This document shows, one piece after another, positions 43,911-56,869 of a stretch of DNA of 64,000 nucleotides. Numbering within the stretch: the stretch's first letter is position 1; each line of letters begins with the position of its first letter. The translations under genes were made by a program, and so were the position numbers. Origin of the DNA: Mesotaenium endlicherianum (Eukaryota > Streptophyta > Zygnematophyceae > Zygnematales > Mesotaeniaceae); NCBI GenBank assembly GCA_009602735.1, contig WELA01008001.1, positions 368,063-432,062 of the forward strand, given 5' to 3'. A model generated the notes under the pieces. The model saw nothing but the letters and a program-made list of their open reading frames with translations. It made no database searches and was not told the DNA's origin.

Positions 43911-46900
43911 GTACAAGTTGGCCCAAAATCTGCCACGCTTTCAAAAACTCATAGCATCCATAGAATTGCTCCAAATTGAAAAATTTGAGTGCAAAATGAA
44001 GTGCGTTGAAGAAGTCCACCAGATCACCAAATTTGAGAGCATTCCAATATCTGGAGTGTTATCGAGAGCAGAGAGAGTAGCTACTCTTCCAAATCTTTGT
44101 AGGAACTTCTGAAAATCATAAGTCCTTCTATACTTTTCCAAATTTTGCAAAGTTAGTTTTTAATTGGGCGCAGTAACGATTTCTACCATAGTCTTGAGTT
44201 TCAAAACTTTCCAAATTCAGGGGAGGGCACAATGTGAGAAGGCATATTCTGCCCTAATAATGCCAGCAGCCTGATCCCCCTGTATTTAGAGATTTTTATC
44301 TCTTGAACCACGGCTTCAAATTGAGCAAACTTAGACTCTAAAGAACCACCTACTCATGGACTAAAGCCATGTAAAATTTAATACAAAAAGATCTATCAAC
44401 AATAGCAATTTTAGTTTTCTGTCCAGAAACTGCGAGAAGAGAAGAGTGTTTGATGTCAATTTTTCCTCTTTCTGGTTCTTGCAAATTGCCTCCAAGGGGT
44501 CTTCTGCTGCTTCTTGATGATGGCAGGCTGCCTCCCTGAAGTCTTATGGCTTCTAAAAGAGAGGATTGAGGCTAGTCAAAGATGTGGTTGGCGGCATGAA
44601 AACGTTTCAGCTTTCGCTGAACTTTGTCAAGGTAGTGCGCCGCCACCCAACTATTCTCATACTCTAGATATCCTTTCCACTTGATCAAGTATTGCTGCTG
44701 TCCCCTGAAATTTCTCATAGCCAATATGTCTTCTATGTCATACTCCAAATGATTATCCACTTTCGTTGAAGCTGGTGGGCTTGTCACTCTTAATAGGAAC
44801 TCGTTGTCTGGTTGCACATATGGCTTGAAGAGGGAAGCGCGGAATACGGGGTCGATGTGCATAGTCTGGGGAAGTTCTAGCTTGAAGGCAACGAGGTTGA
44901 CTTACTGGATAATTATGAAGGATCCCAAATACTTGGGAGAGAACTTGCTGCCGACAGGCCTGTTGTTCAGGAAAATATTCTTGGATGATAGTAACACGTT
45001 GTCACCCACTCTGTACGTAATTTCTCTTATGGACCTGTTTGCCATTCTTGCTTGAGCATCTGGCGCGTTTTGTAGAGTTTTATTGGCTGCTGCAAGGGTT
45101 GCTTCTAATGTCTCCAAAAAAAATTGATGCTGCAGGTACTTCATCATGGCCAGCCCTGAAGCTTAGTGGCGTGGTCGGATGGAAGCCATAGTTGAGGAAG
45201 AATGGGGACTTTTGGATAGAGGTCTGCGTCGTGTTGTTGTAGGAAAACTCCAAGGGGGTTAAGTACTTGTCCCAGTCTTGCTCAAGAGTAGAGACGTAGG
45301 CCTTTAGAGAGGTGTTTAGAGTACGATTCATACGCTTCGTTCGTCCATTTGATTGGGGATGATAGTTAGTGGACATATCCTTCAATGGACTCAAGTTCTT
45401 CAAGATTTTTTTTCCAAAAAAAGCTTGTGAATCCTGGATCTCTATCCGACACAATTCTTGATGGTAGTCCATGGAGTCGGAAAATGCTGTCAAAGGTGAG
45501 TCTTGCAAGTTGTGGTGTGTAGCCTTAGTCGTTGTGAGAATGAAATGAGCCATCTTGGTAAGTTTGTCCACCATTGTCAAAATTGCATTATGGCCTCGAG
45601 GTGTCACGGGCAGGTCCATGATCAGGTCCATTGAAATATCCATTCATTGCCTCTCCCGGATTGGTAGTGGTTGGAGGAGTCCTTCGGCCTTTTGTAATGA
45701 TGGCTTGACTCTTTGGCATGTGTCACAACTCTTGCTGTACTCTTTGACTTGCTTAGACATCCTAGGGCAGCAATAAGTCCTGGCTAGAACGCCTGTGGTC
45801 TTAAGGATCCCGAAGTATCCTCCAAGGGGGTTGTCGTGTGCTTCTCGTAGAAGCAAGAGCCAGAGGTCTGAGTCATTAGGAACACATCTCTGGCCCGTGT
45901 CTTGCCTCACCCAATAATTGCCTTCTTGCTTCTTGTATGGGTCCAAGGCTGCTTCTCCGTTCTTGTAGTAAAGGTCTCTTTCATAGGCGGCTAAAAATTG
46001 AGCTTCCAGATTTGTCTTCAGGGAAGTCATCACTGCATTTAATAGCAATCTTGAGAGTGGGTCAGCCGAGTTTGTCTCGCCGGTCTAGTACTGAATCGTA
46101 ATATTGTATTGTTGCAAGTATTTACTTCATCTTGCTTGTCTTCTAGAGAGATGGGGTTGTGTCTGGATGTGCTTGAGCGCTTCGTGGTCCGTAAAGACCA
46201 GCACCTTGCAACCTTCGACATAGCAGCGCCAAACCTTAAAGACATGAATAATCGCCAATGCCTCTCTCTCCGTGGTTGTATAATTTTGCTCGGCTGGATT
46301 TAGCTTTCTTGACTTGTAGGCAATAGGCTGCAGTTCCTTGCCATGGTCTTGAAGCAGAAGTGCTTCAATGGCGTAAGAAGACGCATCGGTAATGACGTGA
46401 GAAGGCCAATCTGGATTTCGACTTGGGAGTGTGAGATGGGGATGTCATCAATCTTTGCTTCAACTGTTGGAATGCTTTCTCCTCTTTCTTGGTCTATGTA
46501 TATGGCTTGCCCTTCTTGAGTAGATCAGTCAGGGGGGCTGCTATGTGCGAGAAACTCTGGATGAATCTCCTGTACCAATTGGCAAATCCCAAGAATGATT
46601 GAAGTTCTTTCTTGGTCGTGGAGGTTGGCCATTCCTCCACCACCGTGATCTTCTTGGGTCCATCTTGATGCCATCAGCAGTCACGTGGAGACCTAGGAAC
46701 TCCACTTCTTGTTTAGCGAACTTGCACTTTTGACTCCTTTGCAAATAGCTTGTTTTGCTTCAATACTTTGAAGGTCTTCTGTTAAGTGTCTTGCATGCTG
46801 TAGTGAATCAGATGACTAAAGTACCTAATAAGTAGAATACTTTATCAATTCAAGACTAGGATCTTTAATCACAAGTGGTAGCTTTTTGAAAGAGCGATGG

Positions 46901-48548
46901 ATTCTAGAAAGTTGATATAATGCTGGAATTTGGCACGTACAAGAATAATTCTCCATTTCTTTCTACGTTCTAGTTCTTATTTATATACTTGCTACATAAG
47001 TAATTTCTAGAAAGGTGCATGTTGATGTGTTGGCACCCAACACATCCCAAAACTTGCCATCTTTTTCTAGAATAATGTACACATGTCATTTTGGCCTAAA
47101 AATGGCACATTTGACTTTTGCTACATGGAGGTTTTTCTAGGTACTTTCTCTAACTTCAAAAATGCTTTAGAAGATTCAAAGGACATGAACCAAGTCACTA
47201 GAGTACCTATTCACACTTGAATCCACACAATACCACTCCAAATATATTTGAAAATTTTAAAATATATGCAAATTAATATATTATAACTCAATTCACTACA
47301 CATGCTCTTCAAGTGTCTTGCTATAGATAAGGATGTCGTCGATGAATACCACGACAAACTTGTTTAACATGGGCTGAAATATGGTGTTTATCATAGTCAT
47401 GAAAGTTGCTGGCGCGTTGGTGAGTTCAAACGGCAAGACCATGAACTGTCCATATCTTGTCCTGAACGCCGTCTTCTCTATGTCAGGTTCGGCGATGCAA
47501 ATCTGGTGGTAGCCGCTTCTCAAGTCCACCTTTGTGAAATACTTGGCTCCAACCAGCCGGTCCATGAGCTCATCCATGCGCGGCAGCGGGTATCGATTCT
47601 CGATGGTGATCTTGTCGAGGGCGCGATAGTCCACACACATCCTCAAAGTTCCATCCTTCTTGCAGACAAATAGCACCGGGGCTCCAAATAGCGACTTGCT
47701 AGGTCGAATGAAGCCATACTTCACCTTGATTTGCTTCTTGACTTCGTCTAGTTCCGTGTGTGACATCTTGAACATAGGCCAAGAGATGGGCTTGCTTCCA
47801 AGCTCCAACTCTATTTGGTGGTCTACGAATCTCTTGGGGGGTAGTCCCTTGAAAAAATTCGGGGAAAATACTTCTTTGTAGTCTTCCAAGACCTCTTGTA
47901 TATCCGTAGGAAAGGGCTGCCTTCTTGACTCTGAATGTATTTCTTGATGTCTTTTGGCGTGGTGAAGGTCAAAAGAAGCTCGTGTCCCTTCCTCACAAGT
48001 CTCTTGAGTTGGAGGGCGGACAATAGTATCTCGTGTGTCTAGATATTTTGGATTGCGCGCAAAATACAGATTCTTGAAGTGATGTCATTCTTGATCTTGA
48101 TAGTACCGTCTCTCCAATCAACTTGGGGGTTGTGCTTGGTCAACCAAGGCGTCCCTAGGATGACGTCGTACTTGCCCAATTGCATGGGGGAGAATACTAC
48201 TCTATCCTTGAAGGACTTGATAGAGAGTGCCAAGGGGTACGTCTTCTTGGAAGGGGTAGTATAGGAGAATCCATCGGGCATCATAATCTCCTCGTCGAGG
48301 TCAAGAGTTCGCATAGTAATACCGTGCTTGGTGGCAAAATCTGCGGCAATGAAGTTGCCTTGAGCTCCGCTATCCACCAAGATGTGGACCTTCTCTCCTC
48401 CAAGGTAACCTCTCAAACTCATTGGGGCTGGAACGTCGTCTTCAACGGGGGTCTCCACCTCACTTGGCTTGTTGTCTTCGCGGGAAGTGGGTCTTGGGGT
48501 GTTNGCGGGAAGTGGGCTGCGTACACCCGCGGTCGTCTGTGCCCCTGA
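43911..48548 (-). mobile_element. Ty3/Gypsy family 2, right part of the split element (fossil)
   Basis: Minus-strand element. From low to high coordinate: 3' untranslated part (43,911-44,570), chromodomain (44,572-44,862), integrase (about 44,900-45,780), RNase H (about 45,900-46,450), reverse transcriptase (about 46,500-47,890) and protease (about 48,070-48,420). It matches the copy at 55,205-60,021 throughout. It lacks its own 3' LTR here because that end is at 12,727-13,415, beyond the virus island. Its 5' side is cut off by family-3 LTR sequence. A solo LTR of the same family sits inside it. It carries many breaks and an N at 48,504. Confidence 0.85.
46799..47300 (-). repeat. Solo LTR of Gypsy family 2
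   Basis: 502 bp from TGTAGTGAATC to TTCACTACA, flanked by the 5-bp duplication CATGC (46,794-46,798 and 47,301-47,305). It lies inside the RT region of the family-2 element, so an element of the same family inserted into its relative and later lost all but one LTR. Confidence 0.9.
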
Positions 48549-48815
48549 ATGTAACGATCTGAGCTTTTTAGGCGTGTTTGGGACGTTTTCCCGATTTCCT
48601 ATATATGTTATACTATTTATCATACATTTTTTGATAAATGATTACATCACATTGAGTTATTTGCCACACGCGTGTGCCCATTAATTCCCGGTCAATTGTC
48701 GAAACGACCGAAATACTATTGCGAAAAGCGTCGTAACGTAATTCGACTACTTCGCAAAAGTACGACATAATAATTCATAAAGTTAATTTGATTCATTATG
48801 AGATCACAACAGCAG
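48549..48815. repeat. Family-3 LTR-type sequence
   Basis: Starts TGTAACGATCTGAGC and matches the start of 53,534-55,107 over about 250 bp (shared words GAAACGACC and GTAATTCGACTACTT). It interrupts the family-2 element. Its end is not resolved because a minisatellite follows. Confidence 0.65.
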
Positions 48816-49890
48816 CCAGCCCCGACTTAGACCCTAAACCAGCAAGCAAGGGGCTCGCTGCCCGCCCCAACTAAAACCCTAAAACACCAAGCAAGGAGCT
48901 GGCAACCGACCCCGACACAAGCAAGCAAGGGGTTGGTTGCCAGCCCCCACGTAAGCACGCAAGGGGCGGGCAGCCAGCTCCCCTAAGAGCAAGCAAGGGG
49001 CTGGCAGCTAGCCCCCCAAAAAGCAAGCAAGGGGCTGGTTGCCAGCCCCGACACAAGCAAGCTAGGGGCTAGTTGCCAGCCCCAACACAAGCAAGCAAGG
49101 GGCTGGTAGCCAGCCCCCCAAAAAGCAAGCAAGGGGCTGGCAGCCAGCTCCAACACAAGCAAGCAAGGGGCTGGGAGCCAGACTTGACACAGCCCCGACG
49201 AAAGCACGCAAGGGGCTGGCAGCCAGCCCCCCAACAAGCAAGCAAGGGGCTCGTAGCCAGCCCCCCTAAGAGCAAGCAAGGGGCTAACAGCCAACCTTGA
49301 CACAAGCAAGCAAGAGGCCGACAGCCAACCCCGACACAAGCAAAGGAGGGGCTAGTTGCTAGCCACCCAAAAAGGAAGCAAGGGGCTGGCAGCGAGCCCC
49401 CCAAAAAGCAAGCAAAGGGCTAGCAGCGAGCCCCCAAAGAGTAAGTAAGGGGCTGGTGCCAGCCCCGACAAAAACAACTAAGGGGCACAATAACAGCCAG
49501 CCTCGACTAAAATCCTAAACCAGCAAGCAAGGGGCTCGCAGCCTGCCCCAACTAAAACCCTAAAACACCAAACAAAGGGCTGGCAGCTGGCCTTGACAAA
49601 AGCAAGCAAGGGGCTGGCAGCCAACCCCGACACAAGCAAGCAAGGGGCTGGTTGCCGGCCCCCCAAAAAGCAAGCAAGGGGCTGGCAGCCAGCCCCGACA
49701 AAAGCAAGCAAGCGGCTGGTTGCCAGTCCCGACACAAGCAAGGAAGGGGCTGGTTGCCAGCCCCCCAAAAAGCAAGCAAGGGGCTGGCAGCCAGCCCCCC
49801 TAAGAGCAAGCAACGGGCTGGTAGCTAGACCCAAGAAAAACAAGCAAGGGGCTGGCAGCCAGCCCCAACAATAGCAAGCAAGGGGCTGGT
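48816..49890. repeat. Minisatellite of palindromic GC-rich units
   Basis: About 30 units of 33-36 bp, each with AGCAAGCAAGGGGCTGGCAG and then CCAGCCCC. GGGGCTGG and CCAGCCCC form 8-bp arms around CAG. A longer segment starting near 48,813 recurs near 49,496, giving a higher-order period of about 683 bp. Open frames on both strands here code only for repeated peptides and are not genes. Confidence 0.92.
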
Positions 49891-51270
49891 CGTGAAGAGG
49901 GCAAGAGGGGATGGACGCACCTGAGAGATGTTGGTGGTGAGGCACGTGAACGTAAAGACAAGCGCCACCTTGTAGTACAGAACGCGCTTAAATCACACCT
50001 TCTACTCCAGCTTCAGCTCGTCCGCTGCTGGCCTGGATGTGTTACAACCTGAGAGGAGGGGGCAGCCAACAACATAAGGGCATCTTAAATCAACCTGTGA
50101 AAATGGTGATGCAGCCCTTGGAGGCAAGGAGCAGCTACCGCTTGCAGACGAGATGTGCCTATGCCTATGCCCACCAGCTCCCTCCCTTTATCTTCTCATA
50201 CCCGCCTAACAAGAGGGTGCAGGCTTGGTTGCTGCAAGAGCATACCTAAATGTTGAAGGTCAATGGCAAGGCAGAGAGAACAATCGCTGACGTAGCCTTA
50301 GAGCTTCTTCTGAATCCTTGAAGAAGCTAGAATAAGATATAAAACAAAAGCAAAATTGTTAGACATAGTAGTTGTAGCACATGCTAGATATGTCCACAAA
50401 GACAATCTTTACACAACGCGGATTTGCTAAATACGAACCTAGCAGGCCATTGAAGAAGAACAGGGTTTCTGAGGAAACTGAATAAAGGAGGAACAGAGAG
50501 AGATGGGGGAACTTCTTGACCTCAAAAAATAGTTGTCGATATTAGGTGCAACCAACCACAGCCTCGTGTGAAGTTCCCTGAAAACACACAAAGGGACGAT
50601 ATGAGACATAGTAAGCACAACAGACGAGATCAACAACACACAGAGAGGCCGTGATTGAGTAACATGTAGCCATCTACTCTTGCAAGCAACTGGTATCATA
50701 CAAAATTGAAGGTTTCATGGAGATAACCTTATTATAGTGTACAAAGAGGAATGCAAGGCAGCAAGTTCTTAAACGCGTAAGTAAAAAAACTTACGATGAA
50801 GTGAGGGTGCGAGATGCAGAGAAAGGCGCTAGAAGTCTCTTAAGTAGGCTCCGCTAGATTGGCCAATAGGGTTGCAGCCTGTAAGACGTGCAGCAACTCA
50901 AGTAGATGCACGTTCAAGAGTGGGAGAAAAAATTGAAATGGCTGGTGGCCAAAATATTGGAAAAGGCTAGTGACTTTTAAAGTTTCCGCCATTGCTCCAC
51001 AAACCTGTCAAGATGTACTTGGTACTTTGAATCCCGTCAATCGACGATGTATTCAAAGTCACGAGTGATCGTGTAATGGCAGACGTGAAGGTGTCAAAAC
51101 GTTGCTGGGCGGCGCACACAGGTGAAAAGTTAATCGTACGCATCGTGCGAGCGTATCGACGCAGTGCACTTATTAAGCGTACGAAGGTTGGCCAATACGG
51201 CGTACAGCGTAACCCTGAATTTGAGGCAACAAGTCATCCCAATTGTCTTGTTTCTTATTAATTTCCTGCT
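49891..51270. other. Unassigned repeat-flanking DNA
   Basis: No gene recognised. Probably the interior of the family-3 element or its leader, because it lies between family-3 sequence and other retrotransposon fragments. Short open frames lack any motif. Confidence 0.4.
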
Positions 51271-52565
51271 GAATTCAGTTAGGTCTTTTAGTTTGCCCAT
51301 TTGTTTGTGGGTGGTTTGCTGTGCTGAGCAACTGTTTGACTCCCATTAACTCCAGTAAAGCTCTCCAGAACTTGGAGGTAAATTTTGAGTCTCTGTCTGA
51401 GGTAATATTAAAGGGGAGCCCATGTTGGCGTACTACATGATAATAGAACCGTCTCGCGATTTCAAGTGCAGTTACCTTGACAGTTGTGGGGATAAAAATG
51501 ACCATTTTTGTTAATTTGTCCACTAATACCAATATAGAATCGTGCCCACTTTTTGGTAGTGTCACCACCCAGTCCATTGATATGGTTTCCCACCTCCCAG
51601 CTGGTATAGGTAGCGGTTGTAATAGCTAGGCCTCCAGGTGTGTGCCTAGACTTGTTTTTCTATTACTGATCACAAGACTTAACATATTTTAAAACCTCCC
51701 AAGGTAACCCTTTCCAGTGGTAGTACTTTGATAATTTGCCAACAGTTTTGGCTTGCCCCAAGAGTCCACCCAGTAGACTGTCATGAGTTTGACTTAGACT
51801 TAGAGACCTTAGTTCCAAGTCATTAGGAATAACCAGCTTCAACCTTCTTGGAGTGGTTTCATTTACCCTGACCCCTCCCTTCAACCTATAACCGAGTGCA
51901 ATAGCAGGACACACACCATTTTTTGGGCTGGGCTCAAATGTTGGGTTAGAAAGGTAGGCTTTCCTAAGTTGTTCAAAAAATGACTTCTTTACTTGAAGCG
52001 AGGTGAGGGCACAAATGACTTTGTCCACAGCATGTTGATCAAAGTTCCTTTCTTGCAAATCAAGCTTTCTAGAGAGAGCGTCTGCAGGGTTTAACTACCC
52101 TGGTTTGTAGTCGATCTGGACTTGGAACTGCTCCGGCATCTGACTCTAGCAGTTCTCCCTTCGAGACAGCTTAGGCTTCTTCTAAAAATGAGTCAAAGCT
52201 AGATGATCTGTAATCACCTTAGAAGCTTTTCCATGTAAGTTAGCCCTCTATGATTTGAGAACATGGATACTAGCTAATAACTTCTTATCATGAACATAGT
52301 GATTGATTTCAGCTAGATTGAACTTCATAGATTCATACAGCACAAGGTGCCACTCCTGCTTTACCTTACCATCCCCTAATTACAGTTTCAGGCTACATGG
52401 GTTGGCAAAGGTGATTGTTTCAGATTGGGATCCAAGGTTCACTAGCAACTTTTGACGGTCCTTGTTTACTTTGATGTGGACCAAGTTGAGGATGAGCACT
52501 TCCTATCACCTTCTGAAAGATGGGTAGAATGAGAGGCTCAATAGAATTCTGCAAGAGGTGCTCAG
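51271..52565 (-). mobile_element. Gypsy fragments: integrase and RNase H (fossil)
   Basis: The minus strand at 51,275-52,130 encodes pieces closely resembling the family-1 integrase and RNase H end (KLTKMVIFIP, NHPQTNGQT). RNase H-like words (in reverse) continue to about 52,350. At about 52,415-52,560 the plus strand instead encodes a different integrase piece (DPRFTSNF, ERLNRILQEVL). This is a scrambled, old assembly of fragments. Confidence 0.7.
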
Positions 52566-53533
52566 TGTATTGCTAGTTATGATATTCACTTGAATATAAT
52601 AGGTGTATAATTATAGTCTGCTAAACTTTAGTTGATATTAAGTCTGCTGGACTTTTAGTAACATTCAGTTTAATGACTCAGCCATTGGCAACAGGCTGAA
52701 GTCAACTCAGGTCAGCTTGCTGACACATTCTTTGACAGCCAGCAGACTAACGTACTCGGTGGCAGTGGACTGCCTGGATGTGCATTTAAGTGTGCTACGC
52801 TAGATGAAGGGCCAGAGGACACCCTTGGGTGGATGGCAATTTGGGACCATAGGAGATGGCTGTGGATTTGGTTAGCCGAGGTCCTACCGACGTGCTTAAC
52901 TCCCGAGTAGGTGGCGCCATCGCACTTGCCGTTGAACAGTAAAGTCATTCCATGTACATATGCTAGGTGTTGTCTTCGAGTTCATCATTTGGAAACGAGG
53001 CCAACTCTCTTGTACCGCTTACTGAGAGGATCTGAATCCAAGGCGAGAAGCCATTGATATGAAGTGTCTTCTAGCCTTGCTTATTTATGAGTTTACTAAT
53101 TGCATGATTGATGATCGTTTACTTGCATTTGACTTAAAGCGAAACCATGAAGATTACTTGCTGATATAGAGATTTTTTATCAATTGTGAATTGTCTATTG
53201 GTAAGTCGATTTATTTTAGTGGTATCGGAGCTCTTATCACATTTTCTTTTGTATGGTTACGACAAGGTCTCTGACTAGCAACCCTCGAAACATGGAGGGT
53301 CAAAATAATGAGAATAAGGCGGTTCACGGTGAAAATGACGATGTAGAATCTTGCACCTATGCTGAAGTATTAGCAGCTAGGGAGTCCAGGGAAGCCAATG
53401 AAACAGTTGCTGCTCTTGCTGCAGTATCGACATAGCAAGCTGAGGAAGAAGTGGTTAGAATGGAGGCAAAACATTTAGCTAAGGCAAAGAAGGAGACAGA
53501 AGCTGAAAAGCGGTGTCTCCCTAAAAACAGAAC
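52566..53533 (+). mobile_element. Family-1 relative: LTR, primer site and start of gag (fossil)
   Basis: LTR-like sequence at 52,566-53,218 is related along its length to the family-1 LTRs but clearly more diverged. A primer site TGGTATCGGAGC follows at 53,220, then gag beginning MVTTRSLTSNPRNMEGQ at 53,253, parallel to MVRTRSQTSNSRDMENQ in family 1. It is cut at about 53,534 by family-3 LTR-type sequence. Confidence 0.8.
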
Positions 53534-55107
53534 GTAACGATGTGAGCTATTTTAGGCGTACTTAGGAATATTCTCCTAAATACCTACAATACGTTACGCT
53601 ATTCATCAATGTATTGTTGAAAAATGATTGCATCTTGATATATTATTCACCATATGTGTGTGCCGACTAATTGATGGTCGATTAGCGAAACGACCAAGAT
53701 GCTATTGCAAAAGCGCCTTGAAGTAATTCGACTACTTTGCAAGAGTTTGACATAGTTAATCATAAGGTACCTAGATTGATTCTGAGATGATAACCTAATT
53801 AATCTTTGATTAATTAAGTAGACATGATTATCATTATTTTCGGATGATGCCTGAAATGAATCTTGCTTATTCAAGATTAATATATTTCATTTAAATATAT
53901 AAGATCAGAGATAGGTAGAAGCGTGTGAAATCAGGGAGCGATCTTTGCCCTTATAATGACTTCCATTTACTCATCTACACCCCTTGACTCATTTACCGTA
54001 GTGTGCCATAGTTGCACACTAACACGAGGCACAAGTAAGAGGCGAGCTTGAGGACTTGAGCTTCTCCTTTAGAAACTCATGGCCTCTTGCCTACCAGGCA
54101 TGCAAGCATGTATAGCACATGCACAACATCAGGGGACTGAATAGCAAAGGCGCTCTCATTCAGGTGACCATAATGTAGCTAAAACACATCCCACTAACTT
54201 AGGTGCAAAACCATGGAATCTGTCCGCTGTGTGACCCCGAAATGTCAGAGAACATAAGTCTGCCAATACTACTCCAAATTGAGCAAACTTAACGGCAACA
54301 AATGCATCTTGATGAGACCTTTCCGAAAGTCCTAATTTGCTCCATTTGGAGCGCAGACAAAGCAGCCATGTCAATTTCCGTGAAGGCTGGTCATTAGAAC
54401 GAACCCAAAAGTGCACACATGACTTACAAGTAGAAATCCGATTGTAAAGCCTACTGTCCAGAATGAGGGACCACGAGATCCCAGCTTGGTATGTACCTAG
54501 TGACCACCAGGTTGATCACGGCGCAAGGTGCGCCGTTTCGTGGGAAACCCGTTAAGTTGGGACCCACGGATCTAGGTATAACGACCATATTAATTGGTCG
54601 GGTGACTGAAGTCCTAATTGTTCTGTTGACTGACGACGGCTCCGCCCACCCAAGAGTTAACCACACTGGTAGGACATCGGTTTACCAAATCTCAGTCGAC
54701 CTTCCGACTTTCAGTATACTATGGTCACATGTGCCAATCTACAAATAATAATCTAAATGAATGTATGTATCCTCAGCGTACTGAAGCTAAGTATACTGAC
54801 TAATATGAGGAGAGCTTACTATATGTCAACCTACTGATATTACATCCTATATATGACTGATATACAAATCCCAGCAAACTATACTATGATACAAAAGTCA
54901 TCCTGCTGATCTTCTCAACAAGTCAGCAAACTACACTGTGATACAAAAGTCATCTTGCTGACATTTTTGACAAAGTAAATAAACTCGCATTACATCGACA
55001 TACATTCATTTAGATGAACTCGCACATGTACGTATATTGACATAATACTTGTTTAGTGTTATATTTATGTATGCAATCAATTAAATAATAATTAACTGAT
55101 TCATTAC
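53534..55107. repeat. Family-3 LTR or short element
   Basis: Begins at a GTAACGATGTGAGC word matching 48,550 and ends ATTCATTACA, so its ends are of the TGTAA...TTACA type. No coding region is recognised in about 1.57 kb, so it may be one long solo LTR. I could not find a clear target duplication. Confidence 0.5.
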
Positions 55108-55204
55108 AATGCCTAAGTCATAGGTTTTGGATTTAAGACGAATCGTAAAGCCGAACGAAGTCGAAAAGTCAAACGAGTTAATTATGCAAATTTACTTTGC
55201 ATTC

Positions 55205-55694
55205 AGGCGAAATCAAACATAGTAAAGGTACTTAATAAGTCAAATTATTAAGTGGAATGTTTGAACACAAGTAGTAGCTTCTTGAAAGAGAAATGGTTTC
55301 TAAGAAATTCATATATTTCTCAAACTTGGCAAGTACAAGAGTAATTCTCATGCCTTTCTATGTTCTAGCTGTTGTTTATATACTTGCTACATAAGTAATT
55401 TCTAGGAAGGTGCATGTTGATGTGTTGGCACCCAACACATCTCAAAACTTGCCACCTCTTTCTAGAATAATGTACACGTCTTCTTTTGACCTGAAAATGG
55501 CACATTTGACTTTTGCCACATAGAGTTCTTCTAGGTCCTTCCCCTAACTTCAAAAATGACTTAGAGGGTTTGAAGGACATGAACCAAGTCACTAGAGCAT
55601 CTATTCACACTTGAATCCTCACAATACTACTTTGAATATATTCAAAAGCATTAACATAAAAGCAAACTAATATATTAAAACTCAAATCACTACA
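55205..55694 (-). repeat. Family-2 3' LTR, second copy
   Basis: Matches 12,727-13,204 and 46,799-47,300. Its high-coordinate end, TCACTACA, is clear and abuts the purine tract. Its low-coordinate end is degraded, so that border is approximate. Confidence 0.75.
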
Positions 55695-56461
55695 TCACTC
55701 TCCCGACAGAAAAAGTGACGTCTCGGCGCGTGAAGTCAGGTCTTACCATGTGGAGCAGACTAGTCAACAAGTTCAAGTCAGGTGCCACACTTGTGAAGAG
55801 GATTGTCAAAGGCGCCAAGCCAGGTGCTACACATGTAAATTAGACTAGGCAAGGTCGCGGGTGGTGTGACCTTATTGGCTAGCCTACTCCTTGATGATAA
55901 GGAAAATAGTACAAGTTGGTCCAAGATCTGCCACATATTCAAAAAATCATAGTGTCCACAAAATTGCTCCAAATTGAGAAATTTTAGAACTTGATGCAGC
56001 GCGTTTGAGAATTCTACCAGAGCACCAAATTTGAGAGCAATCCAAGTTCTGGAGTGTTTTCGAGAGCAAAGAGAGTAGGGATTCCTCCAGATATGTGCAG
56101 GAACTTCTGAAAATCATAAGTCCTTCTATGCTTCTCCAAATTTTGCAAACATAGTTTTTAAATGGGCGCAATAAGGTCTTCTACCATAGTCTTGAGTTTT
56201 AGAGCGTTCCAAGTTGAGGGGAGGGCAGAATGTCAGATGGCGTATTCTGCCCTAATAATGCCATCAGCCTGACCCCCTTCTACTCATAACATGATATCTC
56301 TCTCACCACTGGTCGACATTGAGCAAACTTGGACTCTACATGACCGGCTAGTTATGGACTACAGCCAGGTAAAATTTTAGAATTGAATGTGCCAAAACCT
56401 ATGAGTAGTAGCAGTTTTAGTTTTCTGTCCAAAAACTACGAGAAGAGAAGAGTGTCTAATG

Positions 56462-56869
56462 TCAATTTTTCCTCTTTCTGGTTTTTGCAGGCTGCCTCCA
56501 AGGGGTCTTCTGATGCTTCTTGATGGTGGCAGGGTGCCTCCCTGAACTCTGTAGATTGCTAGTAGGGAGACTTGGGGCTGGTCTTAGACGGGGGTTGGCG
56601 GCATAAAAACGTCTCAGCTTTCTCTGAACTTTGTCAAGGTAGTGCGCCGCTACCCAACTATTCTCTGAATTTGGATGTCCTTTCCACTTGATGAGATATT
56701 CCTGTTGCCTCCTGAATTTTTTCATAGCCAATATGTCTTCAACTTTATACTCCAAATGATCATCCACTATTGTTGGGGGTGGTGGGGTTGTCACACGTTC
56801 TGAGAACTTGTTGTCGGGTTGTTCATAGTGCTTGAAGAGCGAAGCGTGGAACACGGGGTCAATGTGCAT
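56462..56869 (-). pseudogene. Family-2 chromodomain region (fossil)
   Basis: Encodes YKVEDILAMKKF, YLIKWKGHP and ENSWVAAHYL, the chromodomain signature at the end of chromovirus integrases. The first copy has the same domain at 44,572-44,862. Confidence 0.85.

Noticed and set aside
48871-49945. Several frames encoding repeated GWLPAPCLL-like peptides
   Set aside because: They are forced open by the minisatellite period and carry no signal beyond the repeat.
54491-54748. Short frames in the family-3 LTR-type sequence
   Set aside because: No motif, both strands open, and the region behaves as a non-coding LTR.
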